Source of the DNA: Jiella avicenniae | GTDB taxonomy: Bacteria > Pseudomonadota > Alphaproteobacteria > Rhizobiales > Rhizobiaceae | Length of the DNA stretch: 64,000 nucleotides | Assembly (NCBI RefSeq): GCF_021390325.1 | Contig: NZ_JAJUWU010000020.1 | Location: forward strand, 62,001 to 126,000 | Reading direction: 5' to 3' | Shown here: positions 28,117 through 38,749 of the stretch, in pieces | Position numbering within the stretch: position 1 is the stretch's first letter | Layout: every line of letters starts with the position of its first letter | Position numbers and translations under genes: made by a program | Notes under the pieces: model-generated | What the model saw: the letters and a program-made list of their open reading frames with translations, nothing else | Database searches by the model: none | Told to the model about the DNA's origin: nothing

Positions 28117-28416
28117 GTGGCAGGCGATGACGGGACAGACGATGGCGAGGACCGGCAGCCGGAGCAAAACACGGCGGTCGGTCCGTCCCCGCGGGACAAG
28201 ACCGAAGGCGAGCGCGAGCAGATCAAGCTGCAGGCCGGCTACATGAACGGGATCGCGGTCGGCGTCTTCATCGTCGGCGGCTTCACGATCCCGACGTCGA
28301 TCATTCTCAGTTCCGGCGACCTGGTCTTTGCCGCAATTTTCGCGCCGTTTTGCTTCCTCCTCAGTTTCGGACTACATAAAGTCGCGAAAAGCTCGCTGAA
28401 GGAGCTGGACCGATGA
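28117..28416 (+). CDS. Small membrane protein of unknown function inserted in the dcw cluster
   Basis: 99 residues, GTG start 3 bp after the ftsW stop. The first ~38 residues are strongly acidic and polar (MAGDDGTDDGEDRQPEQNTA), followed by two hydrophobic segments at about 42-62 (MNGIAVGVFIVGGFTIPTSI) and 67-88 (LVFAAIFAPFCFLLSFGLHK), and a basic tail. No family recognised. Its TGA overlaps the ATG of the next tiny gene (ATGA). The hydrophobic hairpin and paired layout resemble small two-gene membrane modules, but function cannot be read from sequence. Confidence 0.6.
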   Translation: MAGDDGTDDGEDRQPEQNTAVGPSPRDKTEGEREQIKLQAGYMNGIAVGVFIVGGFTIPTSIILSSGDLVFAAIFAPFCFLLSFGLHKVAKSSLKELDR

Positions 28417-28553
28417 GCGTAGTCGAGACAATCTTATTGGCCTCGCTGCTGCCGATAGGCGCAGTCGCGATCGCTGCACTGGTGTTGCGTGATTCTCGGA
28501 AGATCACGGCGCAGGCCCATGCTCGAGCCAAGGCTCGGCAAGAACTCCACTAG
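28413..28553 (+). CDS. 46-residue single-span membrane protein
   Basis: The frame runs from ATG 28413 to TAG 28551-28553. The product has one TM segment (VETILLASLLPIGAVAIAAL, about residues 4-24) and a basic helical tail (DSRKITAQAHARAKARQE). The start overlaps the stop of the preceding gene by 4 bp, which argues for real coupled translation. Codons such as GTA, ACA, TTA, ATA and GCA are rarer in the neighbouring mur genes, a hint of separate origin. No homologue recalled. Confidence 0.5.
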   Translation: MSVVETILLASLLPIGAVAIAALVLRDSRKITAQAHARAKARQELH

Positions 28554-28802
28554 GGATCACTAGACACTCACCGTTTTCACGCTGCTGCCTGGGTGCGCCC
28601 CTGACGCAATGCGTTGCTACGAGATCGCGCTGCCACGTCGTGCTCTCGTGCGTCGTTGCGATCCAGCCTTGTCAGGAGCTCGAACCTTCGTGCCGCGTCG
28701 TCGGATAGAGGTCTCGCCCAACGCAGCCCTTTTGTCCCGTTTGTCGTCTCGATCCGGTAACTGATGCCAGAACCTTCCCGATCCGCCCGTTCACGAGCTT
28801 CC

Positions 28803-29903
28803 ATGACCACGATCCTTCTCGCCGCCGGCGGCACCGGCGGCCATCTGTTTCCCGCCGAAGCCCTCGCACACGAGCTGATCGCCCGCGGCTACACGGTCGA
28901 ACTCGTCACCGACGAGCGGGCCGGCCGTTTCGCCGAGCGCTTTCCGGTGAAGGAGGTCCACCGGGTCCGCTCGGCGACCTTCGCTTCGAAGAACCCTTTC
29001 TCCGTGATGAAGTCGATGTGGACGCTGTGGCGCGGCTTTCGCGAGTCCGGTGCATTGGTCCGCAAGCTGCGCCCGGCCGTGGTCGTCGGCTTCGGCGGCT
29101 ATCCGACGGTGCCCCCGCTGATGGCGGCGATCCGAGCCGGCCGCCCGACGGTGATTCACGAACAGAACGCGGTGATGGGCCGGGCCAACAGGTTCCTCGC
29201 GCCGCGGGTCGACAGGATCGCTGCCGGCATTCCCCAGGAAAAGGCGTCGGACCAGATCGCGGCAAAGATCGCCGTCACCGGCAATCCGGTCCGCCCGGCC
29301 GTGCTCGAGGCGGCGAAGACGGTCTACGAGCCGGCGGGACCCGACCAGACCTTCGATCTGGTGGTCTTCGGCGGCAGCCAGGGCGCGGCGTTCTTCTCCG
29401 ATGCCATCCCGAAGGCCGTCGCCCTCCTGCCGGACGAGGTTCGGTCGCGGCTGAAGGTGACCCAGCAGGCGAGGGCGGAAGACGAGGCTCGGGTGCGCGC
29501 CTTCTATGCCGAGCGGGGCATCCCGGCCGAGGTCTCGCCGTTCTTTGCCGACATGGCGGCGCGAATCGGCTCGGCCCATCTCGTCGTCAGCCGCTCGGGC
29601 GCCTCGACCGTCTCGGAGATCGCCGTGATCGGCCGACCCGCAATTCTGGTGCCGTTCCCCTACGCCCTCGATCACGACCAGGCGGCCAATGCCGCCAAGA
29701 TCGAGGCTGCCGGCGGAGCGATCGTCGCGGCCCAGGCCGAGCTGACGCCGGAGCGTCTGGCCGGCCTCATCCAGAGCATCGCCGAGGATCGCCAGCGCGC
29801 CGCCGCAATGGCCGATGCCGCGCGGGCGACGGGCCTGCCGAATGCCGCCGCCTTGCTCGCCGACCTCGTTGCCTCTATGCCCGGCGTGAGCGAAAATCGT
29901 TGA
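28803..29903 (+). CDS. murG: UDP-GlcNAc:lipid I N-acetylglucosaminyltransferase
   Basis: 366 residues from ATG 28803. GT28 glycosyltransferase making lipid II on the inner face of the membrane. Motifs: [52 protein letters not shown], and [15 protein letters not shown] with the sugar-binding loop [14 protein letters not shown]. In-frame codons upstream to 28764 are possible but add nothing family-like. A 249-bp gap separates it from the small membrane genes, wider than elsewhere in the cluster. Confidence 0.97.
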   Translation: MTTILLAAGGTGGHLFPAEALAHELIARGYTVELVTDERAGRFAERFPVKEVHRVRSATFASKNPFSVMKSMWTLWRGFRESGALVRKLRPAVVVGFGGYPTVPPLMAAIRAGRPTVIHEQNAVMGRANRFLAPRVDRIAAGIPQEKASDQIAAKIAVTGNPVRPAVLEAAKTVYEPAGPDQTFDLVVFGGSQGAAFFSDAIPKAVALLPDEVRSRLKVTQQARAEDEARVRAFYAERGIPAEVSPFFADMAARIGSAHLVVSRSGASTVSEIAVIGRPAILVPFPYALDHDQAANAAKIEAAGGAIVAAQAELTPERLAGLIQSIAEDRQRAAAMADAARATGLPNAAALLADLVASMPGVSENR

Positions 29904-29930
29904 AACGCCAACGCGATTGAGGGAACTGCC

Positions 29931-31358
29931 ATGAAGATGCCGCCGAATATCGGGCCGGTCCATTTCATCGGGATCGGCGGCATCGGCATGAGCGGGATTG
30001 CCGAGGTGCTGGTCAATCTCGGCTATACGGTCCAGGGCTCCGACCAGAGCGAGAATGCCAACGTCCAGCGGCTGCGGGAAAAGGGCGTCACCGTCCAAAT
30101 CGGTCATTCGGCGGAAAATCTCGGCACCGCCGAGGTGGTGGTCGTCTCGACCGCCATCCGGCGCAGCAATCCGGAGCTGTCGGCGGCGCGCGAGCGGCTG
30201 CTGCCGATCGTCCGGCGGGCGGAGATGCTCGCCGAGCTGATGCGCTTCCGCCAGGCGATCGCCATCGGCGGCACCCACGGCAAGACCACCACCACCTCGA
30301 TGGTGGCGACGCTGCTCGACGCCGGCGGCATGGATCCGACCGTCGTCAACGGCGGCATCATCAACGCCTACGGCACCAATGCCCGGATGGGCGGCGGCGA
30401 CTGGATGGTGGTTGAGGCCGACGAGAGCGACGGCACCTTCCTCAAGCTGCCGGCCGACGTGGCGGTGGTGACCAACATCGATCCCGAACATCTCGATCAC
30501 TACGGCACCTTCGACGCCGTGCGCGCCGCCTTCCGCGCCTTCGTCGAAAACGTGCCGTTCTACGGCTTCGCCGTGATGTGTCTCGACCACCCGGAGGTGC
30601 AGACGCTCGTCGGCGAGATCGAGGACCGTCGCGTCATCACCTATGGCGAGAACCTGCAGGCCGACGTGCGGTTCGAAAATCTCCGTTTCGAGCCGGGAAA
30701 GTCGGTCTTCGACGTCACTCTGCGTGACCGGGTGACCGGAAAGACCGAGCGGATCGCCGACCTGGAGCTGCCGATGCCAGGCCGCCACAACGTCTCCAAC
30801 GCCACGGCGGCGATCGCCGTCGCCCATCGTCTCGGCATTTCCGCCGACGCCATCCGGTCCGGTCTCGCCGGCTTCGGCGGCGTCAAGCGTCGCTTCACGC
30901 TGACCGGCGTGGTGGGGGGCATTTCCGTCTACGACGACTACGGCCACCACCCGGTCGAAATTCGCGCGGTGCTCGCCGCTGCCCGCGCCTCGGCGACGGG
31001 GCGAGTGGTCGCCATCGTGCAGCCGCATCGCTATTCGCGGCTGCAGTCGCTGTTTTCCGATTTCGCCTCCTGCTTCAACGACGCCGATACGGTGGTCATC
31101 GCGCCGGTCTATGCGGCCGGTGAGGAGCCGATCCCCTTCGTCAGCTCCGATCTCCTGGTCGAGCGCCTGAAACTCGGCGGTCATCGCGATGCCCGTCTGA
31201 TCGACGGCCCGGAGGAGATCGCACCCCTCGTCAAGCAGATCGCCGAGGCTGGGGACATGATCGTCTTCCTCGGAGCGGGCTCGATCACCGGCTGGGCCTA
31301 TGCGTTGCCGAAGGAGCTCGAGAAGCTCGGGCTCGGCGAGCCGAGTCGCTCGGTATGA
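29931..31358 (+). CDS. murC: UDP-N-acetylmuramate:L-alanine ligase
   Basis: 475 residues. [20 protein letters not shown] at the N terminus, P-loop [47 protein letters not shown], and [12 protein letters not shown] are MurC text. First amino acid addition to UDP-MurNAc. Last gene of the cluster in this genome; murB, ddl and ftsQAZ do not follow. No clear intrinsic terminator after it. Confidence 0.97.
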   Translation: MKMPPNIGPVHFIGIGGIGMSGIAEVLVNLGYTVQGSDQSENANVQRLREKGVTVQIGHSAENLGTAEVVVVSTAIRRSNPELSAARERLLPIVRRAEMLAELMRFRQAIAIGGTHGKTTTTSMVATLLDAGGMDPTVVNGGIINAYGTNARMGGGDWMVVEADESDGTFLKLPADVAVVTNIDPEHLDHYGTFDAVRAAFRAFVENVPFYGFAVMCLDHPEVQTLVGEIEDRRVITYGENLQADVRFENLRFEPGKSVFDVTLRDRVTGKTERIADLELPMPGRHNVSNATAAIAVAHRLGISADAIRSGLAGFGGVKRRFTLTGVVGGISVYDDYGHHPVEIRAVLAAARASATGRVVAIVQPHRYSRLQSLFSDFASCFNDADTVVIAPVYAAGEEPIPFVSSDLLVERLKLGGHRDARLIDGPEEIAPLVKQIAEAGDMIVFLGAGSITGWAYALPKELEKLGLGEPSRSV

Positions 31359-31574
31359 CGTGCCCCGAGCGCCTCGGCGACGGCCGTCCGGGTGGCGCGC
31401 CGGGCTGATTGCCGGACGCCGAAGTGTCCGTCCTCGGCCAACATCCAGCACGGTTCTACTCGCCCTCCAAGAAGACCTGGCGATCGACCGACCGAACTCT
31501 GTCCGGTTGAGGGTCGCCGGGGGCCGGGCCGTCCGCCCGACTCCAACGGTCGAAGCTCCAACTGGACAGTGACG

Positions 31575-31590
31575 TTGACGTAATCGTCAG
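31575..31590. promoter_or_regulatory. Operator-like palindrome, copy 1
   Basis: TTGACG-TAAT-CGTCAG: perfect TGACG/CGTCA arms (31576-31580, 31585-31589). The format TTGACG-N4-CGTCAA resembles operators described for MerR-type LiuR regulators of fatty and branched-chain acid use; that link is from memory and unproven here. Confidence 0.5.
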
Positions 31591-31647
31591 GCAAGACGTT
31601 TTTGATGTTTGGTTGCGGGTTGATAGAGAATACTCGACGCACTGCCG

Positions 31648-31663
31648 TTGACGTATTCGTAAG
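31648..31663. promoter_or_regulatory. Operator-like palindrome, copy 2
   Basis: TTGACG-TATT-CGTAAG, sharing TTGACGTA at its left end with copy 1, starts exactly 73 bp after copy 1, close to seven helical turns. It lies 112 bp before the end of the predicted -35 region of the fadL promoter, so action by looping or on a second promoter is possible. Confidence 0.45.
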
Positions 31664-31774
31664 CCCCGAATTCTGTCACATTTCCGCCACGCCGCGCGCG
31701 GAATTGCATCCCGCAAGCCCCGTCCCGCCGCGTCCCGTTACGCTGCGACCACCGCGCCGGAAATAACGCGTCCA

Positions 31775-31802
31775 TTGAAAACTTTCAAATGCCGAGTATA
31801 AA
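31775..31802 (+). promoter_or_regulatory. Sigma-70-type promoter of the fadL-like gene
   Basis: TTGAAA (31775-31780), 16-bp spacer, TATAAA (31797-31802). The -35 is also the left arm of TTGAAA-AC-TTTCAA, a 6+6 bp inverted repeat, so a repressor may overlap it. Transcription would start near 31809. Confidence 0.55.
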
Positions 31803-31966
31803 ACTCCGATAATAACGTTAGATTTGGAGTGGAGAAGAAGAGCGAAGTTAAGTTCGCCCTCTGTTGCATATGTGCAGTCGGACAGTTTTGCACTAGGCTG
31901 GATGGATTGGATGACGCCATGCAAAGCCGAAAGCGGCCGGGCGTCGGAAGAGTGGGGGGGGAACCA

Positions 31967-33253
31967 ATGCCAATTCATCGCAAAAACATGTCGATCGCGC
32001 TCGTCCTCGTGGCAGCGTCCAGCACTTCGGCGCTCGCCGGCGGGTTCCAGCGCGGCACCGCCGATACCGACATTCTCTTCGAGCCCGGCACTGTGAACAC
32101 GCGCGCCAGCCTGACTTACATCGATCCGCGGCGCGGCTTCACGTCGATCGACGGGCAAGACGGCGACTTCGATAATTATACCGGCGATTATCTGATCCCC
32201 AACTATGCGATCTCCCTCGGCAATGACGTGTTCGGCTGCGCTGCGACCGCGACCGAATCCTTTGCCGCCGAGGCCGACTATTCCGGCGCACCGGGCGGCG
32301 CGCTGCCGATGCAGGTCAGTTCCACGCAGAGCACGTCGACGGCCGATCGAACGAATTTCACGACGGCGTCATCGGTCTCCCGGACCCAGCGGCTGGCGTT
32401 CGACTCGCAGGAACTCGGACTTACCTGCCGCGTCAGCTATCAGGCCGAGTCGGGCCGCTACAGCCTCCTCGGTGGCGTCTTCGTCGAGGACTTCCACTTC
32501 GAGGGAACGAGCCTCGGTACGACTTATATCGCTCCGGGTGTGCCTTTTCCCGTCGTCAACAGCCGCATCGACGTCGAGAGCGACGGTGGCTACAAGGCCG
32601 GCTTCCGCATCGGCGCCGCCTACGAAATCCCGGAATACGCCCTGCGGATTCAGGCGATGTACCGATCCGAGGTGAAGCACGACGAGATCGAGGGGGATGG
32701 CACGGTCACCATTCTCAATTCACTCGTCCAGACGCTGCCGGCCGGCACCGTGATCCCGGTGGATTCTTACTTCAGCGAGGCGACGAGCCCGCAATTCGTC
32801 GACATCAAGGCCCAGACCGGCATCGCCCCCGGCTGGCTGCTGCTCGGCTCGTTCCGCTGGACCGATTGGTCGACCAACGAGGTGAGCGTCAGCTCGATTT
32901 CGAACGCTGCGGCGGGAATATCCTCTTCCTCCTTCGCGCCATATCACTGGCGCGACGGCTACACCGCCCAGATCGGCGTCGGCCACGCCTTCAACGACCA
33001 GATCTCCGCGGCCGTGGCGGTCGGCTTCGACAGCGGCGTCTCCACGGGCGCGGAAACCACCTACACCGATCTCTACACGCTCTCCGGCGGCGTCTCGTTC
33101 AAGGCCAACAAGATGGCCGAGCTGCGCTTCGGTGGTGTCGTCGGCTACTGGACGAACGGCGACCAGTCGACGTCGCAGGACAGCTACTACGATGCGACGG
33201 TCGGCGACGACATGGTTTACGGCGTCAACGCGTCGTTCAGACTGACCTTCTGA
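31967..33253 (+). CDS. FadL/OmpP1-type outer membrane transport protein
   Basis: 428 residues from ATG 31967 (G-rich Shine-Dalgarno, GGGGGGGGAACCA). Signal peptide about 1-24 (KNMSIALVLVAASSTSALA) with cleavage after ALA, giving a mature N terminus GGFQRGTADTDILF. The rest is a beta-barrel pattern of alternating residues with FRIGAAYEIPEYALRIQAMY, GWLLLGSFRWTDWS and the C-terminal strand GVNASFRLTF ending in Phe, an outer-membrane sorting signal. FadL proteins import long-chain fatty acids and other hydrophobic compounds; the substrate here is not known. It stands alone between murC and ilvD and has its own promoter and terminator. Confidence 0.85.
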   Translation: MPIHRKNMSIALVLVAASSTSALAGGFQRGTADTDILFEPGTVNTRASLTYIDPRRGFTSIDGQDGDFDNYTGDYLIPNYAISLGNDVFGCAATATESFAAEADYSGAPGGALPMQVSSTQSTSTADRTNFTTASSVSRTQRLAFDSQELGLTCRVSYQAESGRYSLLGGVFVEDFHFEGTSLGTTYIAPGVPFPVVNSRIDVESDGGYKAGFRIGAAYEIPEYALRIQAMYRSEVKHDEIEGDGTVTILNSLVQTLPAGTVIPVDSYFSEATSPQFVDIKAQTGIAPGWLLLGSFRWTDWSTNEVSVSSISNAAAGISSSSFAPYHWRDGYTAQIGVGHAFNDQISAAVAVGFDSGVSTGAETTYTDLYTLSGGVSFKANKMAELRFGGVVGYWTNGDQSTSQDSYYDATVGDDMVYGVNASFRLTF

Positions 33254-33320
33254 ACCGAGGCGCGCATCCCGCACCGGCCGGGTCTGATCCCCGTCGATGT
33301 GGCGGGTCTGCCACACATGC

Positions 33321-33349
33321 AAGGCGCGCCGTCCCGGCGCGTCTTTTTT
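33321..33349 (+). terminator. Intrinsic terminator of the fadL-like gene
   Basis: GGCGCGCC (33323-33330), loop GTCCC, GGCGCGTC (33336-33343) then TTTTTT. A strong 8-bp stem with one G-U pair followed by a T-run, 68 bp after the stop. Confidence 0.8.
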
Positions 33350-33541
33350 CGTTGTAGAGCAAAAGGTTCCGGCGGTTTTTCGCGAAAATTCCCGTGTGCT
33401 TTGGGTGCAACACTATTGCAACGCTGCACCGGCTATAGTCGGGGAGACGGCTTTGGCGCCCCGTTGCCGCCACAAAACGCCGTCACCCGATGCTGGCCGA
33501 CGTCTCGCCGGAGGAATCGGCTGAAAGACGAGGGGGAAGAC

Positions 33542-35252
<1,711 letters not shown>

Positions 35253-35266
<14 letters not shown>

Positions 35267-36092
35267 GGGACGTCTTCTGGCTCTCGCCCTGGCCTCGGCA
35301 GCGCTGCTGTCCGTCGGCCAGGGCGCCCTGGCGCTCGATCCGGACGCCCAGGTCAATCCCGATGCCGGGCCGCTGGAGCTGTTCTCCTTCGGCTTCAAGG
35401 CCTATCAGCGCGGCGAAAAGCTCGAGGCCTTCGAGGCCCTGCGCTACGCCGCCGACAAGGGGCATCCGGGGGCCCGCTGGAAGCTCGGCAAGATGTATGC
35501 CGAGGGCGACGGCGTGCCCGAGAACGACTACGAGGCGTTCAAGATCTTCGAGCAGATCGTTCGCGATCAGGACGACGAGACCGGCAACTATTCCAACGCC
35601 GCCTATGTCGCCAGCGCCGTCGTCGCGCTGGCCGATTATCTGCGGCTCGGCATCGCCAACAGTCCCGTCACCGTCGACCTGCCGCGGGCGCGGCAGTTCT
35701 ATTTCCACGCCGCTTCGTTCTTCGGCGACGCCAAGGCGCAGTTCGAACTCGGGCGGATGCTGCTCAACGGCGAGGGAGGCCGCGCCAATCCCCGTCAGGC
35801 GGCGAGATGGCTGAACCTTGCGGCGGAAAAGGGCCATGTCGGCGCCGAGGCGCTGCTCGGCTATCTGCTCTTCGACGGCAAGACGATCTCGCTCCGGCCC
35901 GAGCCGGTGCGCGGCCTCGCCATGCTGACGATGGCGCTGAAGGACGCCGGCGCGAGCGACCAGCAATGGATCCGCCCGCTGCAGGAAGAGACGTTCTCCG
36001 TCGCCAGCGAGGACGTGCGGCGTCAGGCCCAGGCCTATGTCGACCAGCAGGTCCTGCCGGCGGCCGGGGCGGTGGTCAGCGCCAAGAACTGA
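35253..36092 (+). CDS. exoR: ExoR, periplasmic Sel1-repeat regulator of the ExoS/ChvG-ChvI system
   Basis: 279 residues. Signal peptide about 1-28 (LLALALASAALLSVGQGALA). The mature protein is Sel1/TPR-like repeats: LFSFGFKAYQRGEKLEAFEA, LRYAADKGHPGARWKLGKMY, YEAFKIFEQIVRDQDDETGN, ARQFYFHAASFFGDAKAQFE, LGRMLLNGEGG, WLNLAAEKGHVGAEALLG and EETFSVASEDVRR, closely matching the order in rhizobial ExoR. There ExoR represses the ChvG sensor in the periplasm and is degraded at low pH. It overlaps ilvD by 14 bp, so its translation is probably coupled to ilvD. chvG-chvI are not in the window. Confidence 0.87.
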
Positions 36093-36106
36093 GGGTGCTC
36101 CCTCAG
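36089..36106. terminator. Hairpin covering both stop codons of exoR and xthA
   Basis: CTGAGGG (36089-36095), loop TGCT, CCCTCAG (36100-36106). The exoR TGA is in one arm and the xthA stop in the other, so one 7-bp stem could terminate both convergent genes. No T-run is present, which weakens the call. Confidence 0.5.
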
Positions 36107-36885
36107 GCTTGGAGCTCCATCACCACCGGGACGTGGTCCGACGGCTTTTCCCAGCCGCGGACGTGCTTCTCGATGCCGACCGAGACCAGCCGGTCCTGCA
36201 CTTCGGGCGAGATCATGAGGTGGTCGATGCGGATGCCGTTGTTCTTCTGCCAGGCGCCGGCTTGATAGTCCCAGAACGTATAGGTCTTCGGCTCGTCCGT
36301 CGTCAGCCGCACGGCGTCGGCGAGGCCGAGATTGACCAGCCGGCGGAGCGCCCCGCGGCTCTCCGGCTGAAACAGCGCATCGCCGAGCCAGGCCTGCGGA
36401 TTCGCGACGTCGATGGGCATCGGGATGACGTTGTAGTCGCCGGCGAGGACGAGATCGTCTTCTTCGGCGAGCAGCGCCGCCGCATGGGCGATCAGCCGCT
36501 CCATCCAGGCGAGCTTGTAGGCGAACTTCTCGGTGCCCAGCGGATTGCCGTTCGGCAGATAGATGGAAGCGACGCGCAGGCGCCTGCCGCCGATCTCCCA
36601 GAGCCCTTCGATGTAGCGCGCATGATCGTCGGCATCGTTGCCGGGAAGGCCGCGGAGGACGGAGGTGGGCTTGCTCCTGGAGAGTAGCGCGACGCCGTTG
36701 AAGCCCTTCTGGCCGTGGGTCTCGACGTGGTAGCCGAGCGCCTCGATCGCCGCCCGCGGAAAGGTCTCGTCGACGCTCTTGATCTCCTGGAGACCGACGA
36801 TGTCCGGCGAGGCGGCTTCGAGCCAGGCGAGAAGGGCGTCGAGGCGGGCCTTGACGCCGTTGATGTTCCAGGTGGCGATCAGCAT
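36103..36885 (-). CDS. xthA: Exodeoxyribonuclease III / AP endonuclease
   Basis: 260 residues. Exo-endo-phos fold with ATWNINGVKARLDALLAWL (metal Asn), DIVGLQEIKSVDETFP (catalytic Glu), YLPNGNPLGTEKFAYKLAWM, VLAGDYNVIPMPID (Asp/Asn), and WDYQAGAWQKNNGIRIDHLM with SDHVPVVM at the end. Cuts at abasic sites in base excision repair. Gene order xthA-erpA-dgt-argS is typical of Hyphomicrobiales; erpA lies 10 bp upstream on the same strand. Confidence 0.95.
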   Translation of the reverse strand: MLIATWNINGVKARLDALLAWLEAASPDIVGLQEIKSVDETFPRAAIEALGYHVETHGQKGFNGVALLSRSKPTSVLRGLPGNDADDHARYIEGLWEIGGRRLRVASIYLPNGNPLGTEKFAYKLAWMERLIAHAAALLAEEDDLVLAGDYNVIPMPIDVANPQAWLGDALFQPESRGALRRLVNLGLADAVRLTTDEPKTYTFWDYQAGAWQKNNGIRIDHLMISPEVQDRLVSVGIEKHVRGWEKPSDHVPVVMELQA

Positions 36886-36895
36886 CCGGGCGCGG

Positions 36896-37237
36896 TCAGA
36901 TCGAGAAGGACGTGCCGCAGCCGCAGGAGGCGACGGCGTTCGGATTGCGGATCTGGAAGGACTGGCCCATCAGGTCGTCGACGAAATCGACCACCGAGCC
37001 TTCCAGATAGACCAGCGACACCGGATCGACGACGACGCGCGCGCCGTCCCGTTCGATCGTCAGATCGTCGGCCTCGCGCTCGCCGGTCAGATCGTATTTG
37101 TAGGAAAAGCCCGAGCAGCCGCCGCCTTCGACGGAGATGCGCAGGCTCTGATCGCCTCCGGTCTTCGACAGGATCGCGGATATGCGCCGGACCGCACTGT
37201 CGGAGAGGGTGACCGGCTGGGAGAGTGTCTCGCTCAT
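36896..37237 (-). CDS. erpA: Iron-sulfur cluster insertion protein (ErpA/HesB family)
   Basis: 113 residues from the ATG at 37237 (MSETLSQPVTLSDSAV); the longer frame to 37294 is less family-like. A-type carrier with three conserved cysteines: GGGCSGF and SCGCGTSF, delivering Fe-S clusters to apoproteins. Full length for the family. Divergent from dgt and co-directional with xthA, 10 bp downstream of it. Confidence 0.93.
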   Translation of the reverse strand: MSETLSQPVTLSDSAVRRISAILSKTGGDQSLRISVEGGGCSGFSYKYDLTGEREADDLTIERDGARVVVDPVSLVYLEGSVVDFVDDLMGQSFQIRNPNAVASCGCGTSFSI

Positions 37238-37357
37238 CTGATCGACGACGCCGCGCTTCCGCCTTGCGCCGCTCCTTGTTTGCTTCAGACCCATTAGTTA
37301 TGGATGCCGGCATGGCCGGTCAATCGCCAAGACGGGGCAGGGAGGCGAACCAGGGTC

Positions 37358-38569
37358 ATGACGGAGCGTTCGATCATCGGGCCGGCGGTGCCGCTCGGCC
37401 GCGCGATCTTCGGGGAGGATCCGGCGGCCTCGCGCGGGCGCCTCGTCGCCGAATCGGCGAGCCCGACCCGGACGCCCTTCCAGCGCGACCGCGACCGCAT
37501 CGTCCATTCCGCCGCCTTTCGCCGGCTGAAGCACAAGACCCAGGTCTTCGTGCCCTATGAGGGCGACACCTACCGCACCCGCCTGACCCACACGATCGAG
37601 GTCTCGCAGATCGCCCGGGCCCTGGCGCGGGCGTTCGGGCTCGACGAGGACCTGACGGAAGCCGTCGCTCTCGTCCACGACTTCGGCCACACGCCCTTCG
37701 GCCACGCCGGCGAGCGGGCGCTCGACCGCAAGATGAAGGCCTTCGGCGGCTTCGATCACAATGCCCAGTCGCTGCGGATCGTCACGACGCTGGAGCGTCG
37801 CTATGCCGATTTCGACGGCTTGAATCTCGCCTTCGAGACCCTCGAGGGGCTGGTCAAGCACAACGGGCCGCTGACCGGCCCGCATGCGGCGACTTCTCGT
37901 CCCGTTCCCCGGCCGATCCTCGATTTCGACGCGCTTCTGCCGCTCGGGCTCGACCGTTTTGCCGATCTCGAGGCCCAGGCGGCGGCGATCGCCGACGACG
38001 TCGCCTACAACACCCACGACCTCGACGACGGCCTGAGGGCCGGGCTGATCGAACTCGCCGACGTCGAAGGCCTCGATCTGGCCGGATCGATCCTGCGCGA
38101 GGTGCGCAGGAAATACCCGGATCTCGACCCGTCCCGGACGATCCACGAGATCATGCGCCGCCATGTCACCCGCCTCGTCGAGGACGTGATTTCGCAGACG
38201 GCGAAGGGCCTGGCCGAGATCGAGCCCCGGAGCGCCGACGACGTCCGCGATGCCGGGCGGCAGATCGTCCGGTTCTCGCCCGCCATGGAAGTCGCCGTCG
38301 ACCAGACGCGGCGCTTTCTGTTCGAGCGGGTCTATCGCTGCGAAAGCGTCATGCGGGTGATGCGCGAGGCCGAGGCGGTCGTCGAGGCGCTGTTCGACCG
38401 GTTTCGCGAACGGCCGGACCTGATGCCGCGGGACTGGGCGACGGGCGTCGAGGCGCTGTCCGACGAGCGGCTGACCCGGCGCATCGCCGACTATCTCTCC
38501 GGCATGACCGACACCTACGCGATCGACGAGTATAAGCGCCTGTTTGACGCGGTGCCGCAATTGCGCTAG
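37358..38569 (+). CDS. dgt: Deoxyguanosinetriphosphate triphosphohydrolase-like protein
   Basis: 403 residues from ATG 37358. HD-domain dNTPase: [38 protein letters not shown] (first His), [20 protein letters not shown] (HD pair plus downstream His), [17 protein letters not shown] (last metal Asp). Hydrolyses dNTPs to nucleoside and triphosphate; members of this subfamily differ in nucleotide preference. The sequence matches the type usually placed before argS in Hyphomicrobiales. Confidence 0.92.
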   Translation: MTERSIIGPAVPLGRAIFGEDPAASRGRLVAESASPTRTPFQRDRDRIVHSAAFRRLKHKTQVFVPYEGDTYRTRLTHTIEVSQIARALARAFGLDEDLTEAVALVHDFGHTPFGHAGERALDRKMKAFGGFDHNAQSLRIVTTLERRYADFDGLNLAFETLEGLVKHNGPLTGPHAATSRPVPRPILDFDALLPLGLDRFADLEAQAAAIADDVAYNTHDLDDGLRAGLIELADVEGLDLAGSILREVRRKYPDLDPSRTIHEIMRRHVTRLVEDVISQTAKGLAEIEPRSADDVRDAGRQIVRFSPAMEVAVDQTRRFLFERVYRCESVMRVMREAEAVVEALFDRFRERPDLMPRDWATGVEALSDERLTRRIADYLSGMTDTYAIDEYKRLFDAVPQLR

Positions 38570-38749
38570 CCGCCGGGCCTCGGCAGGTCGGCGGATAAAC
38601 GGAGACTGGCCCTCGGCATGCGAGGGTCGGCGCGGCGCGACGGCCCGTCGAGCGCTGCGGCCGGTCGCGTCGACGACACCGGGATCTTTCCTCTCGCCGT
38701 GTCTCGCCACCCGAACGCTTCCGCCGGCCGCCCCATGGAGAATCGATCG

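Larger units (their letters stand above)
31359..31966. promoter_or_regulatory. Intergenic region murC-fadL with regulatory repeats
   Basis: About 600 bp without a believable gene. The left part is GC-rich and featureless. From 31560 it becomes AT-richer and contains two operator-like half-palindromes and a good sigma-70 promoter, listed separately, followed by a leader of about 158 nt before the fadL start. A GTG-initiated extension of fadL from 31829 is possible but would spoil the signal peptide. Confidence 0.5.

Noticed and set aside
28577-28834. 85-codon minus-strand frame over the murG start and the gap before it
   Set aside because: Has a partly protein-like stretch ([19 protein letters not shown]) but no usable start that avoids overlapping murG, no Shine-Dalgarno, and mixed codon use. 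Antisense within an operon; not supported.
31298-31642. 114-codon minus-strand frame between murC and fadL
   Set aside because: No family-like text and no Shine-Dalgarno; it crosses the murC 3' end and the operator repeats.
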